Assembly: GCA_951799445.1 (NCBI GenBank)
Contig: OX637296.1
Span: forward strand, 3,968,001-4,032,000
DNA: 64,000 bases
Direction of reading: 5' to 3'
Source: Pseudisothecium myosuroides
Taxonomy: Eukaryota; Streptophyta; Bryopsida; Hypnales; Lembophyllaceae
This document shows positions 9,756-22,900 of the stretch, piece by piece (the first letter of the stretch is position 1; each line of letters opens with the position of its first letter). The notes under the pieces were generated by a model. The model ran no database searches. It worked only from the letters and a program-made list of their open reading frames with translations, and was not told the DNA's origin. The position numbers were made by a program, and so were the translations under genes.

Positions 9756-12007
9756 TATTTTGAAATGTTTTCTGTAAGCTTCGTTATATAGTACATTTGC
9801 AAGACCTCATCTCTTGCTTTTGTTTCTTCCATAAATTTATAGACGTTATAGGTGGAAACTAAGAACTTCTATTTGTTGCTTCAGCAAGAAAATTAGAAGC
9901 AAAAAGTATTGAACAGGGGTTCGTACTAAGCCATTGGCCCCTCTTTAGTGGGAAAAAGAGGACAACTGTGCAGTGCTTGTATTTCATCCCAAGGTAACAC
10001 CGGAAGTTTTTTCTTATGAGTGCCAGAAAAAATGATGGACACTAGAAAAACACAGTACGAGACTAGTAAGAAATAATCTCAGAAACACTACAATACCAGA
10101 AGGAAATCATCAAGTGAAATTCTGTTGTAGTGTAATGAATGGAATGGAATTGCAATTTCAGATGGTTGAATATGGGCAAACAAATACGTCATAAATGAAT
10201 GACTTTGCAATTAGGGCTGGATGAATCAACATCTTCAATTAGGTTTATTTGCTTATTATTTGTTTGTTTTGTTTGTGTAACCCCTAAATGCCCGAGGCAC
10301 CAAATTCTTGTGTCGAGAATACTTTGAAGTTAAATAAAACCTAACTAGGTCGCTTTTTTTAATAGTTTATATTTTCTTAATGTGTTTTTTTTTAAGTCTA
10401 GTTTTAGCATCAGAAAGTCAATTTTGAAAATGGTGGATTTTGATTTCTCTATTGAAAATTTTGTGCAAGGTTGTCCATTGCACTAGAGCTGGACTTTCTG
10501 CAGTGTTGAGGGTTTTTAGAATGAGCCTCAACTACACTAGATCTTGGAGACAAATTCACATTAGAAATTCATTTTGAAAAATTGTAGAAGAGATTTTGAA
10601 AGCCGTGAATTAATTAAAGTTATACATGTTCTGTACTTTAACCTCAAATTTTTTTGGTGACCAATTTCTTAGATTTGACATGTGAAAAGATGATTGAAAG
10701 ACTTCACGTCGCTTTCACAATTTTAACACCCTCATGAGTCATGATTAAACATTATAATCTTCCAATCTCTAAGTTACATTGTTGTATTCTCTTTTCCTAT
10801 GTAATCTCTAACATATCTAGCTTCAATTTGTACAGTTAAAACTCCAAAAAAAATTAATACAACTTATCAAAATCTTGGCTTTTTGTTCAATTTAGAGCAA
10901 ATTCCAATAAGCTGAAAATAGGCCTTGGACATTTAAGAATTAATACATTGAGATTTAAAAAATTGTTAGTCCCCCGGTGGCCCATTGGCAAGCTCTTTGC
11001 AAGGAGGGGTGCACGGACCTTGTTTTGTGGCGTTAGGGCTTTTGATGTGGAAAGTTATTGGATTTCAAAGATATTAGGAATTTGAAACGCAAATAACCAT
11101 TTGTTTTATTTTTGAAGAACCGTAACTTTTACAGTGCATGTTCAAATGCCAAAAAATAAAACCCTTGCTCTCTATTGTGCAGAAAGCTTTTGATCCATGT
11201 CATTTTTATGGCGTTTGGACCTATGATTTCAAAAATATGCACTTTTCAAATTTAAAATTTGAATTAAATTATTTCTTATTCCGGAAAAAACATAACTCAC
11301 AACTCATATCCAAACACCTCACTACAAAGCCCTTGCACTTCTTTGTCTATAAAGCTCTCTATTTGAACCGGAAATGTAATTTTTTAGTGTGGAAGTTATT
11401 GAAGTTTAAATGAGTTTTGGTGAATTAGAAAATTAGTTCCTACTTTTATTTCGGTTTTGACGAAGACTTAGGGTACACTAGTACCAAAGAAAACTTGCAC
11501 TATGAGGAATGAGCTTCCATGAATAAACCCTTAAAGGACTTGCAATGGTAGCGCATGAAGCCATGTCTAGGCTTGGTCAAATTTCATTAGATTATAACAA
11601 TCAAATACATGTTTATAAATACTTATATTTTTTATATGTAGTAATATATGTCTAAATTTTATTCTGGTTTTCTCATTATTCAAACAATCAAATTGAATTT
11701 TATATAGTTTTGAAGTTTTTTTTAGGAAAAGAATAGTCATTATAAATTTGCTTAAAATAGTATGGAATTTTTAGAGAAATGAAAATAATAGTGGCTAATG
11801 GCATGGTGTATTTTCACCTCTGAAGGTGCTATTTCAAAAGTGTTACACAAATTATAATTTTAATAATTTTGGAAAAAATTAAAATGGAAGAAAAAGTAGA
11901 TTACTGGAGCCACATTTTCTTACTGAAGCTGAAAATCATTGAAAAGCAAGACTTCTGTGAAAAATAGGTTTCGACTTCTAAAATTTCCGTGGGGCTTGTA
12001 ATGTCCT
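9756..12007. other. AT-rich spacer
   Basis: No credible gene. Composition changes sharply from the CCGG-rich retrotransposon to AT-rich sequence at about 9755. The stretch 10967-11481 contains a diverged copy of the CACACTAG-ended repeat family, described separately. Short ORFs such as the one at 11138-11413 look like chance or repeat sequence. Confidence 0.7.
10967..11481 (+). repeat. CACACTAG-ended dispersed repeat, copy 1, diverged and interrupted
   Basis: The left part (CCCCCGGTGGCCCATTGGC, then GCAAGGAGGGGTGCACGGAC and a TGGCGTT box) matches copies at 34.9-36.5 kb. The right part (GGAAGTTATTGAAGTTT, then ...GGGTACACTAG followed by T) matches their 3' ends. The middle, about 11110-11380, appears to be an insertion or a second partial copy. 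Confidence 0.55.
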
Positions 12008-12011
12008 TTAA

Positions 12012-13006
12012 TCCCTAAAGGACCAAGGGAGGGGGTCTACATTTTTTTAGCACCATCATCTACCTCAGCTCTTTTAGGAATTAATCCCCAAAGTTCCTTC
12101 ACTATGTTTTCACCAAATACGCTCCAAAACCAGCAATTCCACATTTTAGAAAAAAAAACATTTTTGGACACATATAACTATAGGATCTTGTAGTATGTTG
12201 GCTTGAAAAAATGTGGAATTTTTTTAGAAATTTTCACCTTATAAATTGCAAAATATTAACAGTTGAATTGACAAAAATCCTTTTTTTGGCCTTGCAAAAA
12301 GGAGGGCAGCTACACTTCACAAGGTCACATTTGTATGAAAAATGTCCAAAATGGTGCTTCGTTGGATGCATTCTTCAAGGCTACTTGGCTACATGCTTGA
12401 AAATTTTCAAATCATTTGGACTTGTACAGCATATAGGAAAAAATAGTAAGTAGAAAGAAGGAGATAATTATTCAAAATACTAAATTGTCAAGAATTTAGT
12501 TGAGGAACTAAAAAATGCCAATTCCAATGGTTGCAATGTTGTAATAAACAATCTACATCCTATGATTTTGTTTTTTTCAAAAAATATTGAAAATTTAGTT
12601 AAATAAAACACTTCATAGTTTATTTTAGAGTAGAGATTCCACAACCACCTGCAAACTAAAACTCCTCGTAATTGTTTCATCTCATAAATCAAAATGAAAT
12701 GATTCAAAACTTTCCTCGTAGATATAAATCTATAAACCAATTTCAATTTTTTATTTCTTGAAAAAGTGAATTTAAAAAAAAAATTAAAGTTGTCCAAGCT
12801 GCCTACTAAACATTGAAAAGTACTTATCATTCAATAAATTTTTAACAATATAGTCAAAAGTTATGAAAATGTTGGGCCTTAAAGTTACTCCTTAGGCACA
12901 TATTGTGTGAAAATTTCAAAAAGAAAAAGAAAAAGAAAAATTCCATTCATAGTGAATCGCCCAAAATGGCTCCATTGCCAAAAAATAATGTTTGGCTCTT
13001 TAGGGA
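12012..13006. mobile_element. Short-TIR DNA element with TTAA target duplication, copy A (995 bp)
   Basis: The left end is TCCCTAAAGGACCAA and the right end is its inverse with two changes (TTGGCTCTTTAGGGA). TTAA flanks it on both sides (12008-12011 and 13007-13010). The internal segment near 12120-12240 (AGGATCTTGTAGT, then a GTGGAAT-type run) matches copies at 41.6 and 48.4 kb. No transposase reading frame is present, so it is non-autonomous. Confidence 0.75.
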
Positions 13007-13082
13007 TTAAGATCCCATTGAATTCAAAATTGAATTGAATAGCATTAGATAGTTCTATTCTTCAAGTGCTCACTTGTATTAA

Positions 13083-13440
13083 TTCCTAAAGTCCCAAAGT
13101 CCTTGGAGGGAACTCTTGGGATTTAGGGTAGGCTTGTGTGATCTCAATTTTTGACACATTTTTTTGAAACTTTTTTAAAGATAGGAAATCAGGTTAGCTT
13201 TTAAAAAATATAACTTTTATTTCAACTGGTGCCTGGGAGCAAAATTTATGCCACCCTGAGCCTTAAAAGCAATTCGAGGGGCAGCCCAAAAATAATCACA
13301 AAAATTTGAATATTTTTAGTTTTTAATTTTTTTCTCAAAGATTATATTTTTGTCTACAATTAAAGCTTTGATTCATTCTAATTGGACTAGTGATGAAAAA
13401 GTTATGTACAATCTTGTTTTTTGGTCAATCTAGGCATCTT
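13083..13440. repeat. Partial copy of the TTAA-target element family, copy B
   Basis: It starts TTCCTAAAGTCCC directly after TTAA. It then runs through segments also present in the 41.6-kb copy, including GGTGCCTGGGAGCAAAA, GGGGCAGCCC, AAAGCTTTGATTCATT and GAAAAAGTTATG. The match fades after about 13440 and I see no right terminal repeat. The foldback at 13682 may have inserted into the remainder. Confidence 0.6.
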
Positions 13441-13681
13441 TTCATTACAAGAAATCTGAACTCTCTGGAAGGTTGTCAAGGTTTCGGCGGATGTGCAATT
13501 ATAGCAAAAAAAAAGTTTTTTTTTTTTGAATTTTTTGAATAAAAAATAATAAAAAATAATTTTTAAATCAGAATTCCAATGGGGCACAATAGTTGACTGT
13601 TCATCTTACAGATCCTTTGACAGCCTATGTGGGCTGATATTTTCCCTAAATGCACATTTTTATGAATCCTAGCAGCCCAAA

Positions 13682-14044
13682 CATCATCACAAAGTTTAAA
13701 CCCTACGATTTGGCAACAATTATTGTGCGGTTATCGTTGTTTCATGGGTTCGTACCATAATTGCACTGACTCGGTGTATTTTTACGCACTGAATCAATGC
13801 GAAAACAATGAATATCAATAGTGTACGGTTTATGTACTTTAACTATACAATTGTTGTGTCAACACTGCACATCAATCATATAGTTAAAGTACATAAACCG
13901 TACACTATTGACATTCATTGTTTTCGCACTGATTCAGTGCGTAAAAATACACTGAGTCAGTGCAATTATGGTACGAACCCATGAAACAACGATAACCGCA
14001 CGATAATTGTTGCCAAATCGTAGGGTCTAAACTTTGTGATGATG
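13682..14044. mobile_element. Near-perfect foldback (hairpin) element, 363 bp
   Basis: Two 166-base arms (13682-13847 and 13879-14044) are exact reverse complements apart from about five single-base differences and no indels. They are separated by a 31-base loop. The whole sequence would fold into one long hairpin. Structure and size fit a foldback-type MITE; no target duplication is clear. Its arms are far better preserved than those of other repeats here, so it is probably young, or the symmetry is maintained. If transcribed it would make long double-stranded RNA, a possible small-RNA source. Confidence 0.92.
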
Positions 14045-17000
14045 GCCTAAAATTTTTTCTAATGTAAAAAAATAACTTATAGAATTCACTTACGAAAGGT
14101 TTAGATGTTACAATGACATTCAAATGAAAGATGCCAATTGTTGAGTTGTCAATCAAATGGTGTATGTCTTGCCAAATTTGGATACATAATTCATATTCTT
14201 GCAATCAAATATTGTAACATATATACAAATTCCTTCAAACTCTACAAGGTTTAAAGTATTGTAGGGTTGAAAGATAATAGTGAGATAGAAGACCCTATTT
14301 TTGCCACATTTATGGCCATTACGTACCAGAATTGAATTTTCTGTGATTTTTCAAAGTTGAAATGTTAAAGCATAAATAGACCCTTGTTGAAGCATGGGCT
14401 GATCCTTCTTAAAGCATGGGCTGACGTGTCCGTTTCCCAAGTGCATTGCCATCATGGCAAAGGATTACTAAGACTGTGATAATGGATTGATCAGTGACGC
14501 AAATGGAAGGGCCATGTAGGTGTCGGAATTAGGTAGATGACGGTATTGGGCAGTGCTACCTTATCTGCAATGCCAATTTCATTATATTGGCAGACATTCA
14601 CCAAATCAATTGGCACGTTTCAAGGTGGGCACCGTAAAAGCTTAACTTAAAATAATTGATCTGCTTTCAGTTTTCTAAGCTACAATATCTACAATTGATT
14701 GTCACAATTTTGGAACTCTCAATCGCACCAAAATAATGGCAAAATGGATGACTCCAATGTACCACCAAATCAGTCTGATTTCTTTAAACTTAACTTACAC
14801 CATTTGGTTGCCCCCTGCTCACAATCAACAAACTAGTATTTGATGAAAATGAAATGAACTCTCTAAAGACCATTTGGACTCTAGGACTCTAATGTGTAGC
14901 TCGGTGATTTGGACCATCTAGATCTCTCGCAACAACGAGGTCTTTGCCCATCATCCATGGCCCTTGGACTTCACTAAAAATGTTCTATGGGAAGGAAGCT
15001 CTACTTGACTATGGCCCCGCAACTTAGCTCAGGACCCAACTAGGGGTTAGATTTAGATCCCATGATAGGAATAATATTTGGGCCAAGTTTGATAGTATTT
15101 GGCTCCAATCTCCCATCATTGCTAGTAGAATAAGCTCTACTATCTATTGGAACAAGAGAGGTCCTCCCTCTTGCTCCTTCATCTAGTGTTCTTTTTTTCC
15201 TTGTTTGGTTTTGCTCTTACCTCTTCATTGTCCAGCCGTTGTGGCTTGGCTGTTATATATTGGCTTCCTTTTTTTAATGCAATGGCTCGTTCTATTTGTT
15301 CAAAAAAATTAAAAATTAAAAAAATGAAATGAATTGAAACAGTTTGACAATGTCCTGAAAATGAATTCTATACCAAATAGCAAAACATGAAAAGATGTTT
15401 TCAGCAATTATAAGAAAGTGAATGGAGAATGAACTGAAAATAAAATATAGAACATGAATTAATAAAACGCAATGTCATGATCCCAAAAGAAAGTCAAATG
15501 AAAACCCAACGAATACCAAAGGACAATAAAATGAAAATGAAACGAAAACCTAATGAAAATATAAATAAAGAGCAGACAAAAAAAAATATGAAAATGGAAA
15601 CAAAAACAAATCAAAAAACAAATGAAAATGAAACGAAGACAATCAAAAACAAATGAAAATAAAATGAATACCATCAAATGACTAAAAAGTACAGAGAAAG
15701 GAAAAAGAGTTACAATTCAATTTCATTTTATTTTTATTTTCTTTAATTGCCATGTTATTTGATTGTGTTTTAGTTGGAGTCCCTCTTCTGAGGCTGTCAT
15801 TTTCTTTCCCTTTCCTTCATATTTTTTTGTCATTTGGTGGTATTCATTTTCATGAAAATGAAAATCTACTGTAATTAAAACCTAATGAAAACAAATGAAT
15901 AAGCTAGGAGGTCCATAAAGCAACCATCTAAGCGCTGAAACTGAATTTTGGGGAGGTAAAGCATCTTGAAATATTTTTCAGTAAATTTTCCTTGAAAGAC
16001 TAGTGGAATTGACATCTAACACAAGTTGTTACATATTTTTTGGACCTTTGTGGAATTAGTTATGAATTTTTGAAGTTGGAAAAAATTGGTCTTTTGTGGT
16101 CATCAAAAGCGACCACCTCCTGAAATGTGCATAGTTGGTACATTGAAGAAAGCAAAATGTACCTCTGAGTCATGTTCGCTTTTAATGCCCGGTTGGAGTT
16201 CGAGCTCCTACCTTAGAAGGTGAAGCGAGAGCAAACCAAAAATGAGACCAAAATCAAAATTGAAATTCAATCTCAATCTCAATGAAATTAAATTAATAAC
16301 CAAATGAAAATGAAATGATAATACATGTTCAAAAGAACTGGGAAGGGAACTGGAAACGTTCAGCTCCGTTGCTATCTATAGAATAAATCGTCAATTTCAC
16401 TATCACGGAGACAGCAGTTCACAAACGGCGCAGGGTTTAGAAAAGGCAAATGAAATTGAAAATTTGAAAAACATTTCAAATCGACATGGGATTGAACTAC
16501 AATTAATTGTAAAAAACTGCATTGCAAAGGAATACTCAAAGAACTGAAACGAACTACAACCGAATTAAAATCTGATCACAAATTGCATAAAATATAAATT
16601 GAGATTCAGTTCAAAATCGATTGAAGAAAAGAATCAAATACGTGAATTGCGAACACAGTGACATCGTGGATATCTGCTGACCCCAGTGATTTCAACGAGG
16701 TTCCCAGGATATTCTCCTCTCGCCTCGAAGTGTTGTCCAAACGATTGAGGTGAGGACGACTGAGTACCCATAAAAAATCCAACAGCATCGTTAGAGAGAA
16801 CCCGAGAATCCCGTCTCGTCTATCCCGTCATAAGGGTTCAGGGTAACACTCTCAAACTCCTAAGTTACCATACAAATGAACATTTCACCAATGACCAACT
16901 GAGAAAGGCAGAAATAGGCAGCACTGCATCAATTGGAACACAAACATTAAAAAAAAGGTCAGCACATAGAAACGGTCACGCTGTGTAGCAATGGATTTCT

Positions 17001-17799
17001 CTTCCCGCTCTATTTGTCTCTGAAGCCATACTCAGGGGCATACAAAAGTGAGAATCAGTTGCAACATTCGAATCAGCACGTCACCTGACACTTAACAATA
17101 AAACCGCCTGCAAGCTATGTAAGAGGAGCAGTGGAAAGATCAAATATCCATGCCAGCAAGCATACTGCAGTCATTCACCAAGGATCACAGTGGTTCCGAG
17201 TAATTGCCGTGATCATAGTTTTTGATTAGTGAGAATCTCTAAGGAAACGCTAAGCTACCCGTTCAACCAACAACGTAACTGGGATCGATACAAAAAGATC
17301 GAACAATTCGCAATGTAGCATAATGCAAGAAAATACCTCTATTGAGAGGGCTTCACATGCGGAGGCCACCCTGAGATGGATAATGGATTCCTACAGTACA
17401 ATGACCTGCGGTGGTGGAACCAACCGATCTAAAGCCCATGATTCCGGCCGCAGCACTCACGACAGGCATCGATTGATCCAACTAGCTATAACCGAAAGGG
17501 ATCCGAAATAATGTAGAATTCACTTGGGTCCCCATCCCAGGCCAAGGAACAAGCACTCACTCTGACAGGAGTTGGCAATAATCCAGGAGAGGTGGCAAAG
17601 ATCGGCAAACAGGGAATAAAAATGATCGCTATGAACTGAGATACCTAGTCCTCCATAATAGTAGGTCCCCGTGGAGGTCCACTTCAGCTCCGAAAAAATG
17701 TCCGCAACAGCTGAAAGTGCGTAATGCTGCAACCCTGGCTGCCAAAGAATTTACCCCAAAGCTTCAACACAGCCTAATAATAGAAAAAATCCTCTTCCT
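14045..17799. other. AT-rich spacer and region downstream of the kinase gene
   Basis: No supportable gene. A LINE-like tail copy lies at 15221-15307. Between about 15400 and 16330 the sequence is low-complexity, with many GAAAATGAAA-type words. From about 16900 the base composition becomes more balanced, consistent with the 3' UTR or flank of the kinase gene that ends at 17800. I could not identify the poly(A) site. Confidence 0.6.
15221..15307 (+). repeat. LINE/SINE-like 3' tail, copy 1
   Basis: It begins CTCTTCATTGTCCAGCC, continues with TGGCTTGGCTGTTATAT, and ends TTTTTTTAATGCAATGGCTC before an A-rich run. Closely similar copies lie at 32619-32698 (+) and about 35846-35922 (-). The shared end followed by an A-rich tail resembles the 3' end of a non-LTR retrotransposon. 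No reverse transcriptase is visible upstream. Confidence 0.5.
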
Positions 17800-20700
17800 T
17801 CACTTCACAGAGCTGCGCCCCAACCCATTGCCAGCTTCGACAATTTCTGGCCCCTCGGCTTTCCTCCGTTGGCCCCTGTACTCAAGATGCTTCGAATCCC
17901 CGTGACCTGCTGCAGTGGCATGTCGCAGGGCTCGTTGAACCTGCCGCCCATGGTCTTCCAAATCAAAATCTACAGCCGAAGCTCCGGAGTAACCTGGGTG
18001 GAGAAGGGGTCCAGAATGATACATCCGCTCTTGCTGAGTCTTTAACCCCTGCAGACAATCAACTCAGAATATTTGCATACTCACAACCCTAGGTTCGGCT
18101 TCATAACTTCTAGACTCTTAATTCATAGAAAACTCAATAATGGCCTATCTATCGGACGAGTCACTGTTGCTCTAACTACTCGCATGCAGATCGTGGCTCT
18201 GAAATGTATTGGGCACCCAATAATAAACACCGCTCGAATGTACCCTAGCCTGGAACCGAAAAGCGATCAATCTGTCGCAGAAATGAAAATGAGGACCGAC
18301 GTTATATTCAGACTCCGGCCAACAAATAACTAAGTGTGTACACCACACAGTACACAACGGACCTCAATATGCAATTCCCCCAGTGGCAAACTCCCTCTCC
18401 AGCTGTCCTCATCAAGCAACCTTTACACGTCTTTCTACAAGATTGAACATCTGATCACAACTCTCAAGACAAGGATGCCATCGTCTCAAAGGACTCGCAC
18501 TTCCAGAGGTCAAAGAATCTAAAATAATTGCTACGGCCTAAATCATCGGACCCTAAGTTGTCATGATTTGAAACTTAATCATGCCCCTGAGAACCACGCT
18601 CGACCCCAAGCACACCACTAATTTTGACAGAATTAACAGAAGCTGCTAAAGCAACTTGAGAACTACTCTGCACAAGCAGTTCTCATATATAGGTAGTAGT
18701 TGGCTTCAGGGACGTTACCACAGTTGGAACCTTCGACTCCCTTTGATGAGAATCAACGGCAGGCACATCCCGTCTGTATGGACCATCATTTGCAGTGGTG
18801 TAAGGCTGGTCATGTTTGTAGCTCGGTTCTCGCTTGGACAAGTCATTCTTGTGGTTGGCTTCCGATCTGTCACTGCGCCTGCCAAAGGTACCGACCTCGG
18901 TATGTCCTACATCACTATCTCGTGTTCTTCCGCTACCCCGGTCCCTGTAATGGTTACCACCTGGCCCATTTCTGTTGGCAAGAGCAGATGCTAGGCTAGG
19001 CTTATCACCTAGATGACCATAATTCCCCTGGTGCAGATCGGCCACTGTCATGGTCTTGCGAGACATAGATCGTGATCCGCCAGTCCGAGGGTCCTCGTCT
19101 CTGTGTTTCTTATTCCAGGAGCCACCTGCAGCGCTGGCACTCAATGGAGGCTGAGGTCCTGAGCGTGTTGCTACAGAAGGAACACCGTATGGTCGGCTTA
19201 GCGTGACTGGTGATGTGCCTTGCACTTCCACAAATGATCCTCGTGGTTGGGCAGCGTGCATAGCGTAGGCGACAGCCTTGTCTTCATGAAGGGGACCAAA
19301 CTTTTCACTCTTACTTTTTGATTGACCTGGCCGTGTTCGCGATCTCTGTAAACAAAAAGCGAAAAAATATCAGCAGCGTTTCACGCTGCAGGAGAGTCCA
19401 GGAACTCCAAACAACAAAGATGCTGAAACAACAAATCAAGTGCTAACTTAAGCCAAAACAGCACTGTAAGAAGGTCATACATATGCAAGAGAAGCAGCAA
19501 GTTCAGCATTCGCCTCTGGAGCACCACCAGGCCGAACTGCACGATCCCGACCCGGGCGTTTTGTCTCAGCGTTCCTCGTTCTTGCTCCCTGTGCCCTTTG
19601 TCTGCAACGATTACCAGGCATAACAGTCGCTCAGAACTCCAAATCTGACCACTGCCGATAAATGAAACTACTGGGAACTACAACTAAATATCTATTAATC
19701 GAGTGTTCGGTTAGATACAAACACGTCGCCATGACAACCACACTAAACTGCTTTACGTTCTATTTCTAGGGCACAGGATACACAAACATGCTTGCCTTAA
19801 AATAAAAAATACACGCATGGATGACAGAACTCGAATAGAGTAAGAAAGATTCTTATAACCATAGCTTGCTCAAGGAGGATATTTACCTGCGAGCCTCATC
19901 ATCCCGAATCTTGGCATCAAACTCTTTACTAGGAGGGTATTGGGGCAAGCTTGAGGGATCGCATGCAAGAGGCTTGGTGGTGAAAAACTGCACAAAACAA
20001 TGACCAAATTTGAAAAGAGCACGAAAATAATACGACAGCTTGATTAGAAAACTCCTTCCTCGACATCACTGAGAACAGTCATAATGCCAAGGCTTAGGAG
20101 AGAGCTCATCGATCGCTGCATGAAAACAAGCCAACAGCACTGTGACAGCTCACCTCACTGGCTAAAGCTTGGGCAGCACTTCCCCTGTCGGCAGGTTCAA
20201 TGGCTAAGAGTGTGTCGAGTAAAGCTAGGGATGAGGCAGGGAATTCTTTAAACGTTTCATGGATGCAGCGCTTGTACGGTTGTTGTGGCTTAAATATGGT
20301 GGCATGGGGTAATTTAGACTTCCTCCAATACTCTTCGGATGGAGAACCACACAGCTTAAAAATCTTGTGTAGCTGTTCGACCTGCATCCACACCCATGAC
20401 ACAACCCCTCCATTTAAGATTATTTGTAAACCAAATACTCTCATACTTCCATAGGCTCTGTTCAGAGATAGAAAAGAAATTAAGAGAATATCCACGGCAC
20501 GAAGCATAGCCATATCAAAAGAATTTCCTACTCGGACGTCCATGATGTTCATAAACAACTCCTGAAATGTGATAAGACTCGTATCTCCCCAGCAGGATGT
20601 TCCAAGACGAGGAGACAGTAATACTTGGCCTTGAGATAGGAAAGATTAAGCACTGCAACTTTCTGACAAGCAGGCAGACAAGTTGCCAATCGGAAAACTG

Positions 20701-22090
20701 CCACAATCGTTGACAATGCAAATTATTATTATCAAACCTCAGTTCGTCCAGGCATGATAGGTTTGCCAGCTAGAAGCTCCGCCAGTATGCAGCCTGTACT
20801 CCAAAGATCCACAGCCACACCGTACTCTGTAGCTCCAAGCAGTAGCTCAGGAGGACGGTACCACAGAGTCACAACACGACTTGTCAGAGGCTGCTTCTGA
20901 TCTGGATTAAAGAAAGTTGCGAGTCCAAAGTCCGCAATTTTTAAGACGCCTCCATTGTCCAACAATAGGTTGGATCCTTTGATGTCTCGATGCAGAACCC
21001 CCTGTCGATGACAATGCTCCAATCCGCGAAGCAACTGCTGCAGGTAACATTTTACCTGTTCACGCCCAGCCATACAACAGCTTCAGAGAGAATCCCAAAG
21101 AGAGAACATCCGCAGCTCTAACTAAAATACTGTTACCGTGGAGGTTGTCCCTGAACGTACTCTTTAACGGCAACTTGAGTTCAACTATCTCAATGCGTAT
21201 CCAATCACGAACGCTCTAATGTTGTAAAGGCTTCAATTGTTTAAAGCGAACCCATACAGCTGGAGTGGTACGCGTGTTCAAACCTGCGCTTCCGTGAACA
21301 TTATGCCTGGGCACGCGGCCAGGCCGGCCAGGTCATGTTCCATATACTCAAAGACAAGATAGAGGCTGCACGACATTCGCGAAGTCACCAACCCTTCGAG
21401 CTTCACCACGTTCGGATGATCGAGGCGTCGTAGCACCTGAATCTCACGTGCCATAAAACGAACGCTCTCCGGTTCCAGATTATCGAATCGAACCTTCTTC
21501 AAAGCCACAATCTTTCCCGTTTCAAGATCCCGCGCCTTGTACACATTGCTGTAGGTTCCCTGTCCAATCTGAAACCAACCAAGAGTCCACCGTTAATGCC
21601 AACTTTCTCTGCCGATTCACAATGCAACAGACAGACACCTTCAATTAGGTGAAGCACTCACTTTATCCAGCTTTTCGAACGACGCCGCATGCCGGGGTAT
21701 CCATCCCTTAATGGCCTCGCCCGCCACCTGGGACAGCCAGCTCGGCCATCCGGCGGCGACCTGCTCCCCCTCCAAGCTCTTGGGCACCGCGCCCGACCGT
21801 GGATGCGGCTCTGCATGCGCCCTGTCTCGTCTCGACCTGCCCTGCACGACTGCATCGCCGCCTGAATGCAGCTCCGCCAACTGCGTCCCATTCTGCTTCG
21901 GCCGCACCTTAGGCCGATCCTCCTTGTCAATCACAAACACCGGGTCCGCTGTCTCCACCTTGGCGCTCGCATTCGAACGTCGCACCCCGGCCGTCCGCGC
22001 GGAGCTCGGGTGGCTCGTCTTCTCTCCCGCCTTAGGGGTGCTGTCCAACTCCTCCGGGGGTACCCTAGACTTGGCACACGCACAGCCCAT
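17800..22090 (-). CDS. CDK-like Ser/Thr protein kinase (CDKC-like, IBS1-type plant clade), 8 exons, 785 aa
   Basis: Coding exons on the minus strand: 22090-21662, 21568-21284, 21055-20738, 20381-20154, 19987-19887, 19601-19481, 19345-18719, 18048-17800. All have GT-AG introns and the joined frame is open for 786 codons. The protein starts MGCACAKS: Gly2 is a myristoylation candidate, Cys3 and Cys5 palmitoylation candidates, so membrane anchoring is likely. A variable linker leads to WPSWLSQVAGEAIKGW, a plant clade signature. The kinase domain (about residues 137-421) has GQGTYSNV, VALKK, HRDIKGSN, DFGLATFF and WYRPPELLLG, so it looks active. The FFTTKPLACDPSSLP block and a long Arg/Ser/Gly-rich tail follow. 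The tail ends with MYHSGPLLHPG and a HGRQVQRALRHA segment matching the conserved C terminus of plant homologues. The last junction is the least certain; without it the protein would end 12 residues beyond exon 7. The cyclin partner and substrates are unknown. Confidence 0.92.
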
Positions 22091-22900
22091 TCCTGTGCCT
22101 CGCTCGACCAGGCACCAATCTCCCTAGGGCTGCTGCTGCCGGACCTTTCCCGGCCTACGCAAGCACTACTCGTACACCTTCTGCGCCACCACATGTGCCC
22201 TCCGCACGGCCATGCCCCCGCCAACCAAACCCTCGCTCAACAACAACCTCACTCCCAACCTCACTCCCCTGCAACAACAACAACAACAACCTACATCCAC
22301 CACACCCGCACTCACACTCAAACTCCCCGCTGCACAAACCACACTCCACCACCATCCACTCCACCTCCACCCCCGCCTTCACTCCTATCGTCCCGCCTCC
22401 TCTTTCCACCAGCCTCACCACTTCCATCCCCCACCGCGCTTCGCATTACACTCCCGTCCCCCTCCCGCTGGCTCCTAACATCCACCACCATCAATCGCTG
22501 TTCTCCCTCTCCCCTCACTCACAGTTCTCTCCCACCGCCGTCACCTCCACAACTCACCATCTCCAAACCTCCGTCCCCCCCTATACTTGCCCCCTCCCTC
22601 CCTCTCTCTTCTCTCTGTTCTCCCCCCTATCCTACCCTAATCCCGCTCCAGCAATGTGTCAGAGTCGCCCTGACGAAACCAGTCCCAGAGTAATTCCACG
22701 GCGCCTCAAATAGAAACGTCTCTATCTCATGTCTCTACTTCGTACCTCCGCAAAAATGCCACACACACTCCCTCACCGACGCCACACTCTCTTTCTCTCC
22801 CTGCCACACTCACCCCGAACTAATAACCCCGAAAACGCAACAACGGGATACACAACCACGACCACGGGATACATTCAAACGATCACGGCCAAGAGATGAA
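22091..22900. promoter_or_regulatory. CT-rich upstream region of the kinase gene
   Basis: On the plus strand this is strongly C/T-, CA- and CAA-rich (for example CCACCACCATCC-like runs and CCCTCC tracts), so the sense strand is purine-rich. It probably covers the 5' UTR and core promoter. Overlapping reading frames on both strands encode low-complexity Pro/Ser/Thr peptides and are not convincing genes. I found no clear TATA box. Confidence 0.45.

Noticed and set aside
13905..14204. 99-codon minus-strand ORF
   Set aside because: It lies mostly inside one arm of the foldback and is a by-product of repeat sequence.
18683..18718. Ending the kinase at the stop at 18683 in exon 7
   Set aside because: The phase-compatible GT donor at 18718 and the conserved C-terminal exon 18048-17800 give a better family match.
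21866..22713. Overlapping plus-strand ORFs up to 275 codons upstream of the kinase gene
   Set aside because: They encode Pro/Ser/Thr/His low complexity from a C/T-rich strand, partly overlap the kinase exon 1 antisense, and show no domain.
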